Assembly: GCA_016806645.1 (NCBI GenBank)
Contig: JACSYO010001315.1
Coordinates: 1,525,501 to 1,589,500, forward strand
Direction: 5' to 3'
DNA length: 64,000 nucleotides
Origin: Ophiodon elongatus
Taxonomy: Eukaryota; Chordata; Actinopteri; Perciformes; Hexagrammidae
Below the pieces are notes generated by a model that ran no database searches, was not told where the DNA came from, and saw only the letters and a list, made by a program, of their open reading frames with translations. The position numbers and the translations under genes were made by a program. Positions 24,963 to 38,699 of the stretch are shown piece after piece (the first letter of the stretch is position 1; every line of letters starts with the position of its first letter).

Positions 24963-26784
24963 GGGGTGGGGGGGAGTCTGTTGGACTGGTGGCAGAAGAG
25001 ACAGACAAACCGTTTTAATGGATGACTGAACAAATTAAATTAGAATTCAAAAAGCGGCTTTCATCTTCTGCGTTATTATTGAAAAAAGAGAGCTTTACAA
25101 ACTTGACAACAGAGCCCACTTTGAAGTAAGCCATTACTTTAGAAAAAAATCATCTAAATGCCGTGTTACAAGGTGAGTCTTGTTTATTCCAAATTAAAAT
25201 AATTTGACACAACACATTAGATGACTGGTATAACACAGAACCCTATTCAGATGACATTTACATGAGACAAAAACACCTGTGCATTCGAGCGTCACATGAT
25301 ATTATTTTTTTTTTCAGTGTAATTTGGTTTTGACCTCTCAAAATGACATGGAGATATATTTTAAAAGCAGCAGATGAAGCGTGTGAAGTCTCTATATTGA
25401 AACTACGCGCTCTTCAGACTGAGGCACAAGCATTAAATCTGCAAAGGGATTAAAATGCTAATAAAACAGGCGGGATGCAATTCCTGTTTTAAGCCTCATG
25501 AAATATGCATGCTTCTGTATGAGCCATATGCAGAGGAAAAGGCACACTGACATGCCACGGAGAGCAACAGGGATCATTTTATGCTCTGTTGGCAATCTGT
25601 ATGTAAAGACTGGGATTTTAACCCCTGACACAAATGCCCAATCTTTTATCTCGCCGCAGGAAAAAGATAAATAATTAACTTTGAAAACCTATTTTTATTA
25701 GACAAGTGGCTTTTCTTACAGTCCATATTAACTTAACCACACATTCAAGACTTCGTCAAGGCTACTCATTTTTAAATGCATCCCTTTCCTGTGGTCTACT
25801 GTGTCAGTCAGACGAATGATATGCGGTAGGCTTTGGCCTCTTTCGTACCTTCAGGGTATGATTTTACTGCATTAGCTGGATAACTGCTCACGTCAAATGC
25901 AATGTTGCTACAAACAATGCTGGAAAAAAAATGGACAGTGAGTGCTCCGGGCATTTCCTCTGATTACATCAACTTAATGAAAAACACATTCTGCCTGAGC
26001 AACACATTCATAAAATCAGAGACTGAGGCTTTTTTTTATAGCGTCTAATCAGTGACCACAATCACAACACTGACATTTTTTCTACTTCTCCTTTCCGCTT
26101 AGCTCTTGGAGGTTTTTATCCTGAGGAATTCAAGAGTTCAATCACAGACACCTAAGCACTCGGTATTACAGATTGTTCTCCAACTATTTTACCCCAACAA
26201 GAAGTGACAATGGGCTACATTCCAAAGTGTGTACACACAATTACGTGCATAAACCGAGCATACGGACATTTTAGGCACAAATCTAGGATTCATCAACATT
26301 ATCTTACCTGAATTTCATGTACTCTGCACCTTATATACCTCGAGGCAAACATATTTCTATCAAGAGAAATTGGAGCAATCAGCAGTTTTACCCGCGATTA
26401 AAGGCAGGAAATAGCACTTTCAGGTGTTAAACGAAAAATGTCCTGCCATACTTCCCCTTGACTATCACTAATCTTGCACCTACACTTTTAACTATACCTA
26501 AGCACCTATTACCATTATCCCATATTAGCCACAGAAAAAAACAGCCAATTACACCTGTATATGGTAATATAATTGTTGAAGAGGTATCGATAGGTAAAGC
26601 TGAAGAACTTCTTCAGGTGATTGGTGCCGTTGGGCTATTTAGTAAGATTGCCAGACTCGTAGATGACAACAGATGTGCACTTGCTACGTATAACATAATA
26701 ATTTAGAAAAACAAATTGAGACTGTGACACAATTAAAGTCTTGTGCGGTGTTTTCTTGGAGTTCTGTATTCGACAAGACAAAGA

Positions 26785-27090
26785 GGGTAGAGCCATGCCA
26801 GTGGCTCTGTGAGGCTTTACTTAGGCACAGCAGGGGTTTTGAGCATACTAATGTACTGACAATGACAATGCTGACATGCTGAATTAAAGCAGGTAATGTT
26901 TACAAGGTTTGACCAATGTAGTTAAGCCTGTTAGTGTGCTAAGATTTGCTAATTCTCACTGAACACAAAGTAAACCGCAGGCTGATGGCAATGTCATTAT
27001 TTCAGCAAATATTTGTTCATAAGTATTAGACAAATTAGAATGTTGAGCTGCTGGTGGCGCTAGAGGAAGAGTCACGAATGTCTGCAGAAA
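26785..27090 (+). repeat. dispersed teleost repeat (GCTGATGTTAGCAT family), copy 2
   Basis: GTGGCTCTGTGAGGCTTTAC, CAATGCTGACATGCTGAA, GGTAATGTTTACAAGG, TGTTAGTGTGCTAAGATTTG, CTGATGGCAATGTCATTA and GCTGGTGGCGCTAGAGGAAG occur in the same order as in the copy at 29690-30235. Diverged, non-coding. Confidence 0.6.
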
Positions 27091-29689
27091 GCTGGTAATG
27101 GCAGCATAGTGGACATAATTCCAGTAGCTTTACTGACAGTGTTTTTTTGTTTTTTTTATCTGTGCGTCACGTTGCCCTCCCAACGGAACTGTTTCGGTGG
27201 GCTTCACCACCGGCCCCTAATGTTCTAACAAGGTCAGCAGTAACAGCTGTGGAAGGGGGCAGGACCCACGTATCCTGGAAATCCCTGGAGCCAAAAATGT
27301 TGCATTCCAGAAAAGCCTGCAGTGTTGTGGTGACACTCACTGGGATCAGCTTAACAGGTCAACAAGCGAACAAAGTAGCCTACAGGCCTTCAAATGGAAA
27401 CTAAAATCTGTACACCGATACACGTGACCGACACACTGTACAACCTGTTTGAAAGGTATTAATTATCTTATTTTTTGTTTCTAAAATGTGCACTATGACG
27501 CAGGATACTGAGTGGATTACCCTGGTGAAAAATGTAAACTATTTACTATTTACACAATAGAAAAAAAGAGTTTTAAAAAAAAAATTGGTGTTAGAGGTTG
27601 TATTTATTGTTCAAAACCAATAGCGTTCATAACCTTATATGTATTCCCTTATTCTGCCCTCTCCTCCCTCCTTTCAACGCCCTTCGTTTTGTATTCAAGA
27701 AATAGTGCTGTTGTGGGAATTATATTGAGTGCTGCTCTCAACCTCGACCCTTGTATTGAGTTGACCATTTTCTTCTTGTTTTTCTAGGATTTGAAGCTCA
27801 ACTTGCAACCAGTATGTCGTCATTAAAGAAGAGTTCGCCCCACGACAGCCATTGATGATTCACTGCAAGGAAAATAATATTCTTGACATTCCCCCGACAT
27901 TGATGGGTTTTTGTATTTGCTCACTACGCCCATATGTCCCATCACCCTTAAAATAGAATGTGAATCAGAGATTTAATGAAAGAAATTGTGCAATTGATCC
28001 GCCTTTTATACTAATGGGAGAACGGATCACAGTCAATTATGGGTCTTCTCATCTTGTTGTTTAAGAGGAAGGCAGAGAGGGAAGGTGGAGTGAAGGAGAC
28101 GGGGTGTTTGGCAGGTCTGCTGAGAGATTTACCACCCAATCTATGTATTCTTGGCTTATATTGATCCCCCACAGCTTTACAATCACTGGGTCGATGTCAT
28201 CCAAAGCATACTGAAATCCAGCCAACAACACCATTAGTAGGCAGGTCTTAATGTAAGTACAGTAAGGCCTCCTTACCGATCACCCAGGCCCCCATATGTC
28301 TGTCTTTACATGGCTTTACCATGAAATTAAAAACCTCTAAAGGTTCAATAGGTTAATGAGAAAATACAATATGCCCTGTTGTTAAGAAAGAGTATTCAAG
28401 CTTTTTACAAAACTCCGACAGGTTAGGGAAAAAAAGGTTCCCATTTATAGACTGACTAGAAAAGAAAAGAAAGATTCGGCTTGTATATTTCCATAGTAAT
28501 TACAATCAACACCAGCAATCAGAGGCTTAAGTTGTTGAAATTAATGGAGCAATCCTGCAGAGACAGCAACTCATTTAACAGTACAAATAAATATGTAATT
28601 ATCGTATTTAATCGAAGCAAATGATACTCAGCTGCAAAATGTATGTTGTTCTGAGTAAAATGCATTTTTTTTATTTCAAAGCTTCTATAACAGCGGCCAT
28701 CTATTCAATAATAATGTGTATACAGCAAAAATGTACACTGAGTTCAGGTATATTGATGTTTATCTTAACTTCAGTAGGCAAATGCTTAAATCACATTTGT
28801 TCAAAACTATTATTATTTCTCACAGCAGTTCGCACATCTGGACACATGGAATCTGATAGCGACTTTTGATAGTGATCTTAATTACTTTTTACACAGAAAA
28901 TAAATGATTCAACACTTCGCAGTAGTAATTTATGGAATCGTATTTTACATTTAACCTGAGATTTGATGCCCCTGGGACAGATATTACATGATATTTAGTG
29001 CAAAACTGCCATATAGAATATAATTGAATTAGCGACAAAAAAACAAACCAAGATATTTTTTCAAAAGGATACTGCTGAGCTAACCCCACACACTGACTAA
29101 TGCATTAATTCATTGATTTTTTTTTCTCCCCCATTCAGCCGGTCTACGTGGAACAACAGCAATGATCACAGAGATGTTGACTGAGGAACAGACACCAAAA
29201 TCAAAAGCGGCTGTTGCTCTTCCTCATTCAGAGAGTGAGCGCTGTGATGCTGCTGACCTGGACAAGGAGAGACAGGGACAAGCTTGGAATCAAACTCTTC
29301 TGGATTACCAAACAGACTGTTTGTGGATGAGTCCTCTGAAGTGTAAAAAGCAAAACCAGTTCAATAGACTTAGTCATAAGGATGTTTATTGGAACAGCGG
29401 TGCCCCTCTCAGAAGCCACAACGAGAAGAGGTGTTGCTATAATAGAAGTGCTTTTAGAGCCACTGGAAATTAGAACTTAGTAGTTGTTTGGAGTCTATCA
29501 GTGGCTCAACAGGTGCTAAAGTACCTTGTTATTTCTGTTGAAATTATGTTGTGTTTTTTTTATTTTTATAGATATATATGCAATTGTAGATGCCAAAGAG
29601 GACATTCAAGTACAATAACAAAGTTGTTGGGGTCAACATGAACAGTATTCCTGTGGAATTCTTTAAAACTGATGCAGGGTCAGCGGTGC

Positions 29690-30235
29690 CCCCTTAGTGT
29701 CAACTACAAAGTCTACAGACGTGCTCACCATTACGCTGCCAACATGCTGATGTTTAGCATGTGTAATGTTTACTATATTTAGTGTTAGTTTAGCGTGTTA
29801 GCATGCAAACATTTGGTGACTAGCGCTTAACAAAAGCGCAGATGAGGATGATGGGAATGTTAGTTTTGGAGGTATTTTGGTCAAAAAATGTAACATTGGA
29901 CAACACATTTGACCTGATGATGGTCTTTGAGGATGACTGAAGTTAATACAGTTAATCCTGATGGGGACATATATGTGAGTTGTAAATTTCATCACAATTT
30001 ATAAAATAGTTGAGATTAGAGTTGAGGATTTCACTCAAAACCACAAATGTCAACCTTGTGGGATCACAAAGGTCCTTCAGATACATCATCTGGGAAACAT
30101 GAATGTCTGTACAAAGATTTTAGCAAATCTTTCCAATAGTTGATGATATATTTCAGTCTGGACTAAAGTGGTGGACCAATTAAACAACACTGCCATCCCG
30201 AGCGCAACACTATTAATAATGTGGCTAAAATGCCT
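29690..30235 (+). repeat. dispersed teleost repeat (GCTGATGTTAGCAT family), copy 3, longest
   Basis: Ordered blocks: CAACATGCTGATGTTTAGCA, TAATGTTTACTATATT, TTAGCGTGTTAGCATGCAAA, GATGATGGGAATGTTAG, TTTGACCTGATGATGG, CACTCAAAACCACAAATGTC, CATGAATGTCTGTACAAA, CCAATAGTTG and CAGTCTGGACTAAAGTGGTG, then TGTGGCTAAAA. This is a widely dispersed fish repeat. No terminal inverted repeats or target duplication could be assigned by eye. Confidence 0.65.
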
Positions 30236-33200
30236 TCATAATTTGTGGGCTTGGACCTGAATATTCAACAATTTCAACAATTTCAACTATCGTTGGTACT
30301 CGGTTTTTCAATTTTGGGATTCAGATTTTCTGGGTTTTTCTGTTTATTTTTTGCTTAATGTCGTCTATTTATGTCAGTTCATAAATTATCCATTACACTG
30401 TAAGTAAAATTGTCACAAACTGTTATTTTGTCACGAAAAAGGCATAAATAGGACCTTGTTTAACCAAAATCAAGCCTAAGCATTAGACATCTTTTTATTT
30501 ACTTTTAAGATGCTCTTTTAACTAAATTGTGTGATACATGTAGCACATTCCTTTAAGGAATAACTGTGATAGTGTGACGGTGAGTTTGAATTGAGCAGTA
30601 ACGTTAGAGTTGTGAATGTAGCGGTGCCGTTTTTGTGCAGTTTATTTGTCGTTGAAGAAATGCTACAACTCCTCAAATATCCAAGCCAAGTTGCTGTGTC
30701 TTGCTTGTCACCTGACCAAAGCTTTGATCACTACTGAAGCTTCAGAGACCAAAACATTTAATTATTTAATTATTTGGTGTGTAGAACATTAACAGTTTAT
30801 TTACACAAGGTGTTTTGGGGGATTCTGTCACATTGCAGCCAAGGTGTGATAACACTGCTACTCACAAAGTGATTTGCTTTCATGATGAGCATCCTCCTCT
30901 TTTTTTACACTGTCCAGTGTACAGAATGTGATGGGATGAATTCAGTGTGTTGGGGACAGACAGACATTTTTCCTGTGGTTTGGGTGTTTTTTTTCTCGAT
31001 ATAAAAACTGAAAACTGAAATTTTGCAAAAAACTAACATTATATACTTTATTACATTGTATACATTGTATATTAAGGCAAGTTCACCCTCCCCATCGTGC
31101 TTTTATTGACTCTCAGACTCAGATTACCTGTTTCTACCAATGCCACCTTTGCATATTCCTTAGTCCCTTAATTCCTTAATCCCACATAATTCTTTCATGG
31201 TAAGAAGATGTATTTCCAGTTTTTTTTCATGCATGGAGCATGTATTTCCAACTGAAAAGATAAAGCTCACTTTACAAAATTTCAGCAGACCAGGCTCAAT
31301 TCTATATGTCTTACAAACCTAGGCTCTCCAGTCTGTTATTGTCCCAGCCTTGTCCAGAATTATAGAACAGATAGATAGAGAGGCCGAAATAGCACAGCGG
31401 TAGAAGACTAGTGTGAAGGGATTAATCAGAAAAGGACAGTTTAATAATCTCTGAACACGGAAACCAGGATGCGGCTACCTTTTCTTGTGAGCATTTTATA
31501 ACTGCTCTCTTGCAACAAACAAAAAAAGTAGAACTAACAGCACAGGATGTGAAGTAAAGTAAAACACTCTGAGCAGGAAGGGAATGATAAACATTCTTGT
31601 GCTTGTGAAAACTTCCAGAGAGGCCTTTTTTTTACAGTGGGACAAGTGGCTATTGCTATGCAACATAACATTTTTATTTTTTTTATTCACTCCTTTTTTT
31701 TGTTGTCCAAGCAAGACAGATAAGAATAGAATCGCTGGACTTTCAGATTAGGGGGCCAAATACAGTCCTGCATGCAGGTTCCTTTTTCATGCGACTGTAT
31801 GTGGCCTTATACTTACAGTAGCCTGCCACACACATGTGCACTGCACATAGCAACACTAAAGCTAATCCAATGGTGCATTTCCTTTGTATTTTTACTCGTT
31901 GCAGACGAAAGAGGACCTCACATAGCAGATGTGAGAAAAGAATGTCTTTACTCTGCTCCTCAGTGCAGCTTAGTTTATGCTTGAGAGCTGATGTGGCTTC
32001 GCCACTGATGTCTCTTCATCCTCCATCTTTTCCCAGTTAAAAATGGGATGACTCTTGAGGAAAGCTGGTGCTTTCTACTCTGTGGGAGGTTTCAGGGATG
32101 TCACCCATTCAAAGTGCCGTGGTTGATGGGCGGGGCGGGGGGTCGGGGAGGGGACGGGGGGTGATGGGGGTTTATGAGAAGACAGCATCCGGCACAGAAA
32201 GCATGTGTGTAAGAGTGGCAGGGGGTTGGGGTAAAGGTATGTGTGCAGACAGATACCATATGTAGCCCTCAGGGCTTGTCATCCGCATCACACTGTTCTG
32301 CTTTTGAAATCTTACATCTTGGGGAGGTTTAAGAGTGCAACTAAAACAAAGATGGCATCACAACAAATCCTCATCAGTTACAAACTATTAGAATCAGCCG
32401 GTGTAACGTGTATTTCTGTATTGAAGATGTAAGCAGTTTGTTTAAATATAACCTCATGTTGCAGCTTTTGTGCACAAACTAAATATGATTTGTAAAAAAT
32501 GGTAATGATTAGATTAAAAAAATGACACCGACGATGGCACACAAAAAGCCAGTAATCTGCTCTGAGTCAGTCTCCAGTTTGCTTCTGCAGTTTTTCATTG
32601 AATGTTGCATTCAAAGATTTGAAACACAACATATTTCATAGTTGAGTTTCAAAACATCAAGAGTGGGCTGAGAGGCATATTGGAATCCGGGTGTGCTATA
32701 GCTAAATCATCTTTAAATTGATTTATAACAGCCACATGCAGTACACTGCAAATATACTGACAGGCGGAGCGACACACATCCTCCAGAAAATCCTGTCATT
32801 GTTACTTTATTAAGTTTTGGAAGATGGTTTCTGTCTCTGGAAGCGGGTTATGGTTATGCAGGGGTTACACTGCATATCCTCCACACATCCTCCAAAAGAC
32901 ACCCGTACTCTTCTTATTTAATGATGTGGAGGAGGACAGCTTCCTTTACAGAGGTGGTAGTCTTGCATTGCCAGACATATTCCCTCACAACATTTTGGGA
33001 GAAAGGTCACACAGAATAATAGGTTGTCATTAGCCAACATGAGGGTGAAATGTCTGAGGACTGATCATCGCGGCATATAGTTCCTGAACTAATTGAAGAT
33101 CCTTGTTGTAGACATATGTCCACTACATGGTAGGGTCGATATGTTGTTGTTGTAGAGACAGGGCATAAAAATAGCAGCATGCAGATAGCACTGTAAGGGA

Positions 33201-33919
33201 CAGTGGAAAGATGTAACATGCAGAATGAGAACATTGGAGCTGTGGGAGGTCTGTATACAGTACGTCCACATCCTGTGAAACAGGTTATGGAGGTGTTGGT
33301 GGGACTTTTACTGAGACAGAATAAATTAGATTTTGAATGAGGTTTATTCATCCTGGTTGCTCCTGCTGGTTGTCAAGCAATTACGAATGCCACTGCTCTT
33401 TTTGGCAAGACCCGCCCTGCGTTGCTAATGTTAGTGTCGCCAAGTGGTTCGGAGTCAAGAAAGCCCATTGATGATCTGAATAAATCGGGTTACCTGCCAC
33501 GAGCATGGACGCCTTGTCAATACAATGGGTCTTAATAATGACTTTATTTATACTTCTTACTTGCAACAGCAAAAACTTTCTGAGGGACACATAATGCCAC
33601 CTGAATTGCTGTTTTTGTTGTTGTTGCCGAACCCCAATCACATCTGGTACTCAGGATGCAAACCTCTCGTCTCTGGTGCCAAAAAATACTGCCACTTGTC
33701 TTTTATTCAAGTACTTTTGTACGTATTTTGAAGTATCGCATTAGAAAAGCTGTATGGAAACGGCAAAATTCAATAAAAGTTCCTCAATTGCACAACAAAA
33801 GTTTTTACGTTCGCTTTTGTTTTTTTCCTTTGACGAAAAAGAGTTGATGCGCTAAATGACATATGGAATATTTTGCTCATTTATTCACTAAACTATCCAG
33901 CTCTTCTTTTTTAAAACCT

Positions 33920-34035
33920 TAAAATCTTATCTTACGTTATCTTCTTTTTATTTATTTTTCCTCTGACTATGTTTACTGTTATGCACCACAAAGTCAAATT
34001 CCTCATTAAAGGTAATAAACCTGATTCTGATGTGA
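33920..34035 (+). mobile_element. LINE 3' tail fragment
   Basis: ACTGTTATGCACCACAAAGT, CAAATTCCTCATTAAAGG and AATAAACCTGATTCTGATG match the characteristic end of a common fish LINE (CACCA...GTCAAATTCCT...AATAAACCTGATTCTGATT). The coding part is absent, as in a 5'-truncated insertion. Confidence 0.6.
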
Positions 34036-35245
34036 GTTTTTTTTCCCATCGACTTCGTATATTATCGTGCCACCACTAAAATTCACATTGTGTTCCATCT
34101 GAATAGTTAGACTAAATGGGTGAAGAAAAACATATTTAAATATCAGCAACTGTCTCAGAATAAATGTTGCTGTGGATTTCTGCATCTGATTGAGAACCGG
34201 CTGGCTTTTCTGTGTAACTGGACAATCGTTATTTCATGTCCTGATCGACTATTTCTGGACACACACACATGTTTCTTCTTCTTAGAGGAGGTATTATTAC
34301 TCTAGGTATCATGATATATCCTCCTTCAGTAAATGGTCCTGTAGGATCTCTGCTCTAATGGGCTAACTTAATGCATTTGTTGTGTATATGTCAGTTATCC
34401 TATAAGTTACTGTAAGTAATACTGGGACCTGGAAATAATTAGTAAAGTCTTTCACTAAAGTAGGGTGGAAAGATGCACACATGCAAAGTTACAGCCCTGT
34501 CAGACAAACAGGAGTGGCTGCATTAAGCGCTATATTTACTCATTTTTAGCCACGCTTTAATGTGCCCACCCCTCCTGGACTCTCCCCCAAGAGGCCGCCA
34601 TTAATTCAGCTCAGCCCTCTTAAAGCTTCATCAATGTTAATCAGAGCTAAATATAACATTAGATTCCCTTCAGTTGCTTTGAAAAAGGCTTGAAGTCATG
34701 CTTGTATGTGTGTATATGTTTGTTTTTGTAAAAGTGTACGCCTATGGTGGTGGCCACGATGTAAGTTGCACAGAACTGTTACAACATGCTGTCTCTGTGC
34801 TGAGAGCAGCCCTCGTGTCTCCAGGTAAATAATAACTTGAAAATTGTTCACAATGTCAAACTCAGACACATTGTTCATCAGAAGTTTGTGGAAATAAATA
34901 TGGTTTAACACTAACATCAAGTATGGAATCAAGGTTTTCAAATGTAATACATGAAAATAAAGCAAAATATTTTTGGGCTTCTTTTTAAGATTTATTCTAC
35001 ATAAATGATTTGTCTCTTCAAAGAAATATTTATTTTGCACTAATTATTTTCATGTTTTTCTTCTTTTTCTTGAAACGATTTTTTCCAAAAATGTTGTTAT
35101 TAAATTAATGTCTGTTAGTTGAGATCGTTCTGCAAAATCACTTTGAGTGGTGCGGATAATGGCCGTGTCAACCAAAATACGTGGATAAAAAATGAATCAT
35201 AGCCAATACATTTATAAAAATACACAAAAGAAAATGTGCCCTCAC

Positions 35246-35550
35246 CTTCAACACCACGCTTTGGTCAAAGTTGTACGCACTGGGCCGTCCCTCCAGGGTG
35301 GAGAAAGCCACGTTTCCTCCAGTGAGGGGAGAGATATCACTGAACTCATCCGTACATAAAGCAGTCCTCTCATCATCTCCTGGGCGAATGTAAGCCTTGG
35401 CATCCTTCCCATAGGTCTTCCTACAAGAGGCGCTGTAAAACTGGTAAGGCAACCAGGGCCCATCTTCTTCCGTGCGCTTGTAGATGGCGAAGCTCTCCGG
35501 CCGACTGGTGTAGAATTTCAATCTTATATAGGTTATTTCAAAAGCCTTCC
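35246..35550 (-). CDS. lamc3: lamc3 exon 2: central part of laminin N-terminal domain
   Basis: It encodes residues 129-230 (305 nt). The acceptor is TTTTCCACAG followed by GGAAGG; joined to the last base of exon 1 it reads G-K-A-F-E-I-T-Y-I-R-L-K, the conserved start of this block in laminin gamma chains. It continues with FYTSRPESFAIYKR (residues 141-154), WLPYQFYSASC, the RPGDDER segment, LCTDEFSDISPLTGG and GNVAFSTLEGRPSAYNFD (207-224), a near-invariant LN signature. The exon ends AAG before GTGAGG, phase 0. The open frame beyond the donor (VRAHFLLCIF) is intronic read-through. No frameshift or stop is seen. YSASC-KTYG and RPGDDER favour gamma-3 over gamma-1. Confidence 0.94.
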
Positions 35551-38500
35551 CTGTGGAAAACAGATATGATTAGCTTTGAATGGAATCGTTGAAAGAATTA
35601 CTGCTGGAACTAGATCCATTGTAGTTACGTAGTTAGATCAGGGCTGGTTATATAAGAGACAAATACTGAGGGGTGATAGTTTAGGGCCCAGGAGCAAAGG
35701 AAGAAAAAGACATAATTGCATTATAGAAAGAAGAAAAACAATAGGGGACAGGCTTAATTTCCCGTGCCTCCATGTAGGATAAATGAATGTCGCCCCTGCA
35801 GGAGTAGAAGAATACCCAGGATTATTTTCTCATTATCCAGATTATAACGGGCCCCAGAAGTGAAACATAGGTCAAAGGAAAAGAGACACATGTTTTTTTT
35901 TATAATAACTGCAGGAGAGAATAGTCCAATGAGTGCAAAATCACAGGGGAAAGTGTTTGTAAACTCACTTAGAATGTAGTCTCACGCAACATTGGAGGTG
36001 CGACAGGAACGCAACAGATATAATCAATAGAAACGTGATTGGTCAAACATGCAAAACACTAACGAGTCTCATGAGGGGCTGAGTATAGCATAGAATTAAA
36101 CATACCATTGATTGATATATCAAACGTGAGGTTTTAGTTGTACATCAGCCATTTGTTTGTCAGGGGAGAAACAGAGAAATAGGAGGGAGACTTTTTCATA
36201 GATTTGTATTCTACCTAAAACAGTGATCTGACTTCAATCTGTGAAGAAGGAAAATGGGTTTCAGAGTCCAATCTCATCTGGAAGAAGATCCGCAGCAAAC
36301 GGGCAGATATACCATACCCAGGTTTCCATTTGAGTTGGTATTGGGGGATTTATCAGATCCGACTAAAATGCGATGTAATTGGTGTTGCATTGTAACTGAA
36401 GAAATGCCTGTAAAGTATTTTTTTGAAGGTGCATAATAAGTTGAGGGATAAGTCTCACAGGCAATGGGGGGGGGGAAAGGTTAGGAAAGAATGCCTTCTG
36501 GCATCTTATTTACATTTTGCATACTCAGATGGCTTGAATTATTTGGTGATTTGGCTTCACAATGTCTCCCTATATGAAAAAAGGAAAGTGGGGGACATAG
36601 CTGTTGTCCTTATTTGGATTTTGTAGGAAAGATGACAGCTTCCCTAATCTCGAAGCAAACAGAGTCAGTGCTTCTTTATGATTGAGTGTGTCATTTTCTC
36701 CCATTGTTTACTCACTGTGGACACTTCAAACTATAAACCATATATAAGTTTATATAAGCCATATCAGGGAGGCGAGTAGAGTTACACATCCTAAATATGA
36801 ACACACATTCAGATTCCGCCAAATGTGTTGCAGCTTTACTTTTGACTGGGCAGACACAAACTGAAGTCATATTGACACCAGAATGATAAGTAACATGCAG
36901 AAACCGTCTTAACGGGCATCTTCATTGCACTCTTGGGGATTTTTTTCTACATCATTAGTTACCAAGTCTCTGCTGCTCTGCACATTCATAGAGGGATGCC
37001 ATCCACTGGTACAGCCATAATGACATCTGTTGCTTTTCTCTGCCAAGTCAGATCGAGGCAGCTCTGTCTCTTGTCTCTGCAGCTATCTCTAATGGTATCT
37101 TTCCTTTAGGAGCCCTAAGATCATTTAGCTTTCATTTACTCCCTGCATGAGGTGAGCTCAGCCCTGCTGGGACTGAGGCAAAAACATAAAAGAGGCAGAA
37201 GATGAAACATTTGTTGGATATCCCGTGATGAAATGCAGACTAATTGCAAAGGATATTTGTATGTTGTTATGCATAATGTTTAATGATTCGTGATTCATCC
37301 TCTTTCAGGAGTGCGTACATCATGCGTTTATTAGAGTTTATGTGGGCACAACGGAGGGGATTTTAGCTCCCAAATCGTAACCAAGCAAAATAACATATAT
37401 ACTGTAGATAAAATACGCCCTAGAATAGAATTCACACATTTATTTTGGCAGCTTGGACTGCTCAGTTTGAAGCAGAAGTCTCTCTTTGTTTGCCAAGCGA
37501 CGGGTCTTTGAGCATTAGTTTGGAAACCGAGAAGAACAGCATGGTGTAACTTTATAATGCTGATCCACAATCAAATCCAACTGAAGTTGTCAGTGTTGCG
37601 CACAAGCACACTAACAAAATGACTGTTTAGACCCAGACTCTAAAAGTAAAAACTGGGAGCTGCAGAAGCAGCGTCTGACCCTCCTCTGAGTCATTAGTGT
37701 CAACTTAACACAGCTGCTCTCGTCTGAGACTAACCTCGCCACAAGTACCGTAGACCCAATATTTACAATCTGTTAACTCCAAGCTGAGATTTCTTGTGAT
37801 CAGCAAATACACGGATGAATGGATTTATCTTCTAATCATGCTGCGTCTCAAAGATTGCGAATGAAATAGAACAAAATAGCCTCTCACAGAGAGCTATGAC
37901 TCATACGCACGACAATATTCTGGCTGTGAGAGCGTCATGCCAACTGTGGCAGACTTTTTATCATTGTTTTACATCTGAGACAGGATGTTGCTTGTCTTTG
38001 ACGGCACTGAATGAGAACCAGCTGCAGAGTCTGTGTCTATCTCAACAAGTCTTTGTAGGAAAAACCTGACCCCAATTCCTTACCAGCAAACCGCCCAGTG
38101 TTTTCTTTTTTCTACCCCCTTCCTCCTCATTATGTTTTGTTTACTCCCCTTGAAGCAGCCCGACTCCCCCTCTCTTCTTTCTACTCTTCTACGGAACCAC
38201 TCTGACCTGGCTGCATTATGTGGCCCCGCATCCGACTGCTGTGTTTATCATCCCAGCATTTGCCTGTATTCCCTTCAGAGAGAGCTTGTTTTGTTTGGAG
38301 AGGCAAAAGAAAACAGTAAAGTCGAAGACACCCCCCACCACCAACCCAGATGGATCACAGAGCTTTCATATGGACCAAAGGGATGCCACACATCCCAAAT
38401 TTCGGGATATTCATTTACATAAAACTGCGTGCTAAGAAAACATAATCATCATTCTTTTGAGGATGCTAGAATAATTCAAAAGCGTCAGGTCTAGTAAAAC

Positions 38501-38699
38501 ACATCTTTGGGAGAGGGGAGCAAAGGTCAGTTTAGTCTGAGGGAGACAGACATGTGGGTGTTGGGATTGTCTGAAGAATAACAAACCCTCCAGACAACGC
38601 AGAACATACCTCTGTTGCAGCAACATTGGCGCCTTTCTCCAAAAGAACCCGAGATTACAAACAACAAAGCCTCAAAACACAGCCAGACATCTAACTTGC

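Larger units (their letters stand above)
19711..35245 (-). other. lamc3 intron 2 (15.5 kb)
   Basis: Exons 2 and 3 join in phase 0, so no exon is missing. Recognised content is limited to dispersed repeats, a GA microsatellite and a LINE tail, listed separately. Segments with nothing recognised include about 19780-20740, 21300-23100, 25000-26780, 27420-29680, 30240-32870 and 34040-35240. Segments at 32870-33080 (CTTTCTCCCAAAATGTTGTG on the minus strand) and 33390-33480 (GCAAGACCCGCCCTGCGTTG) look like further fish repeats, with weak support. Confidence 0.8.

Noticed and set aside
38033..38422. 129-aa plus-strand frame in lamc3 intron 1
   Set aside because: No domain or homology recognised, no start or splice context, and overlapped by another frame of similar quality.
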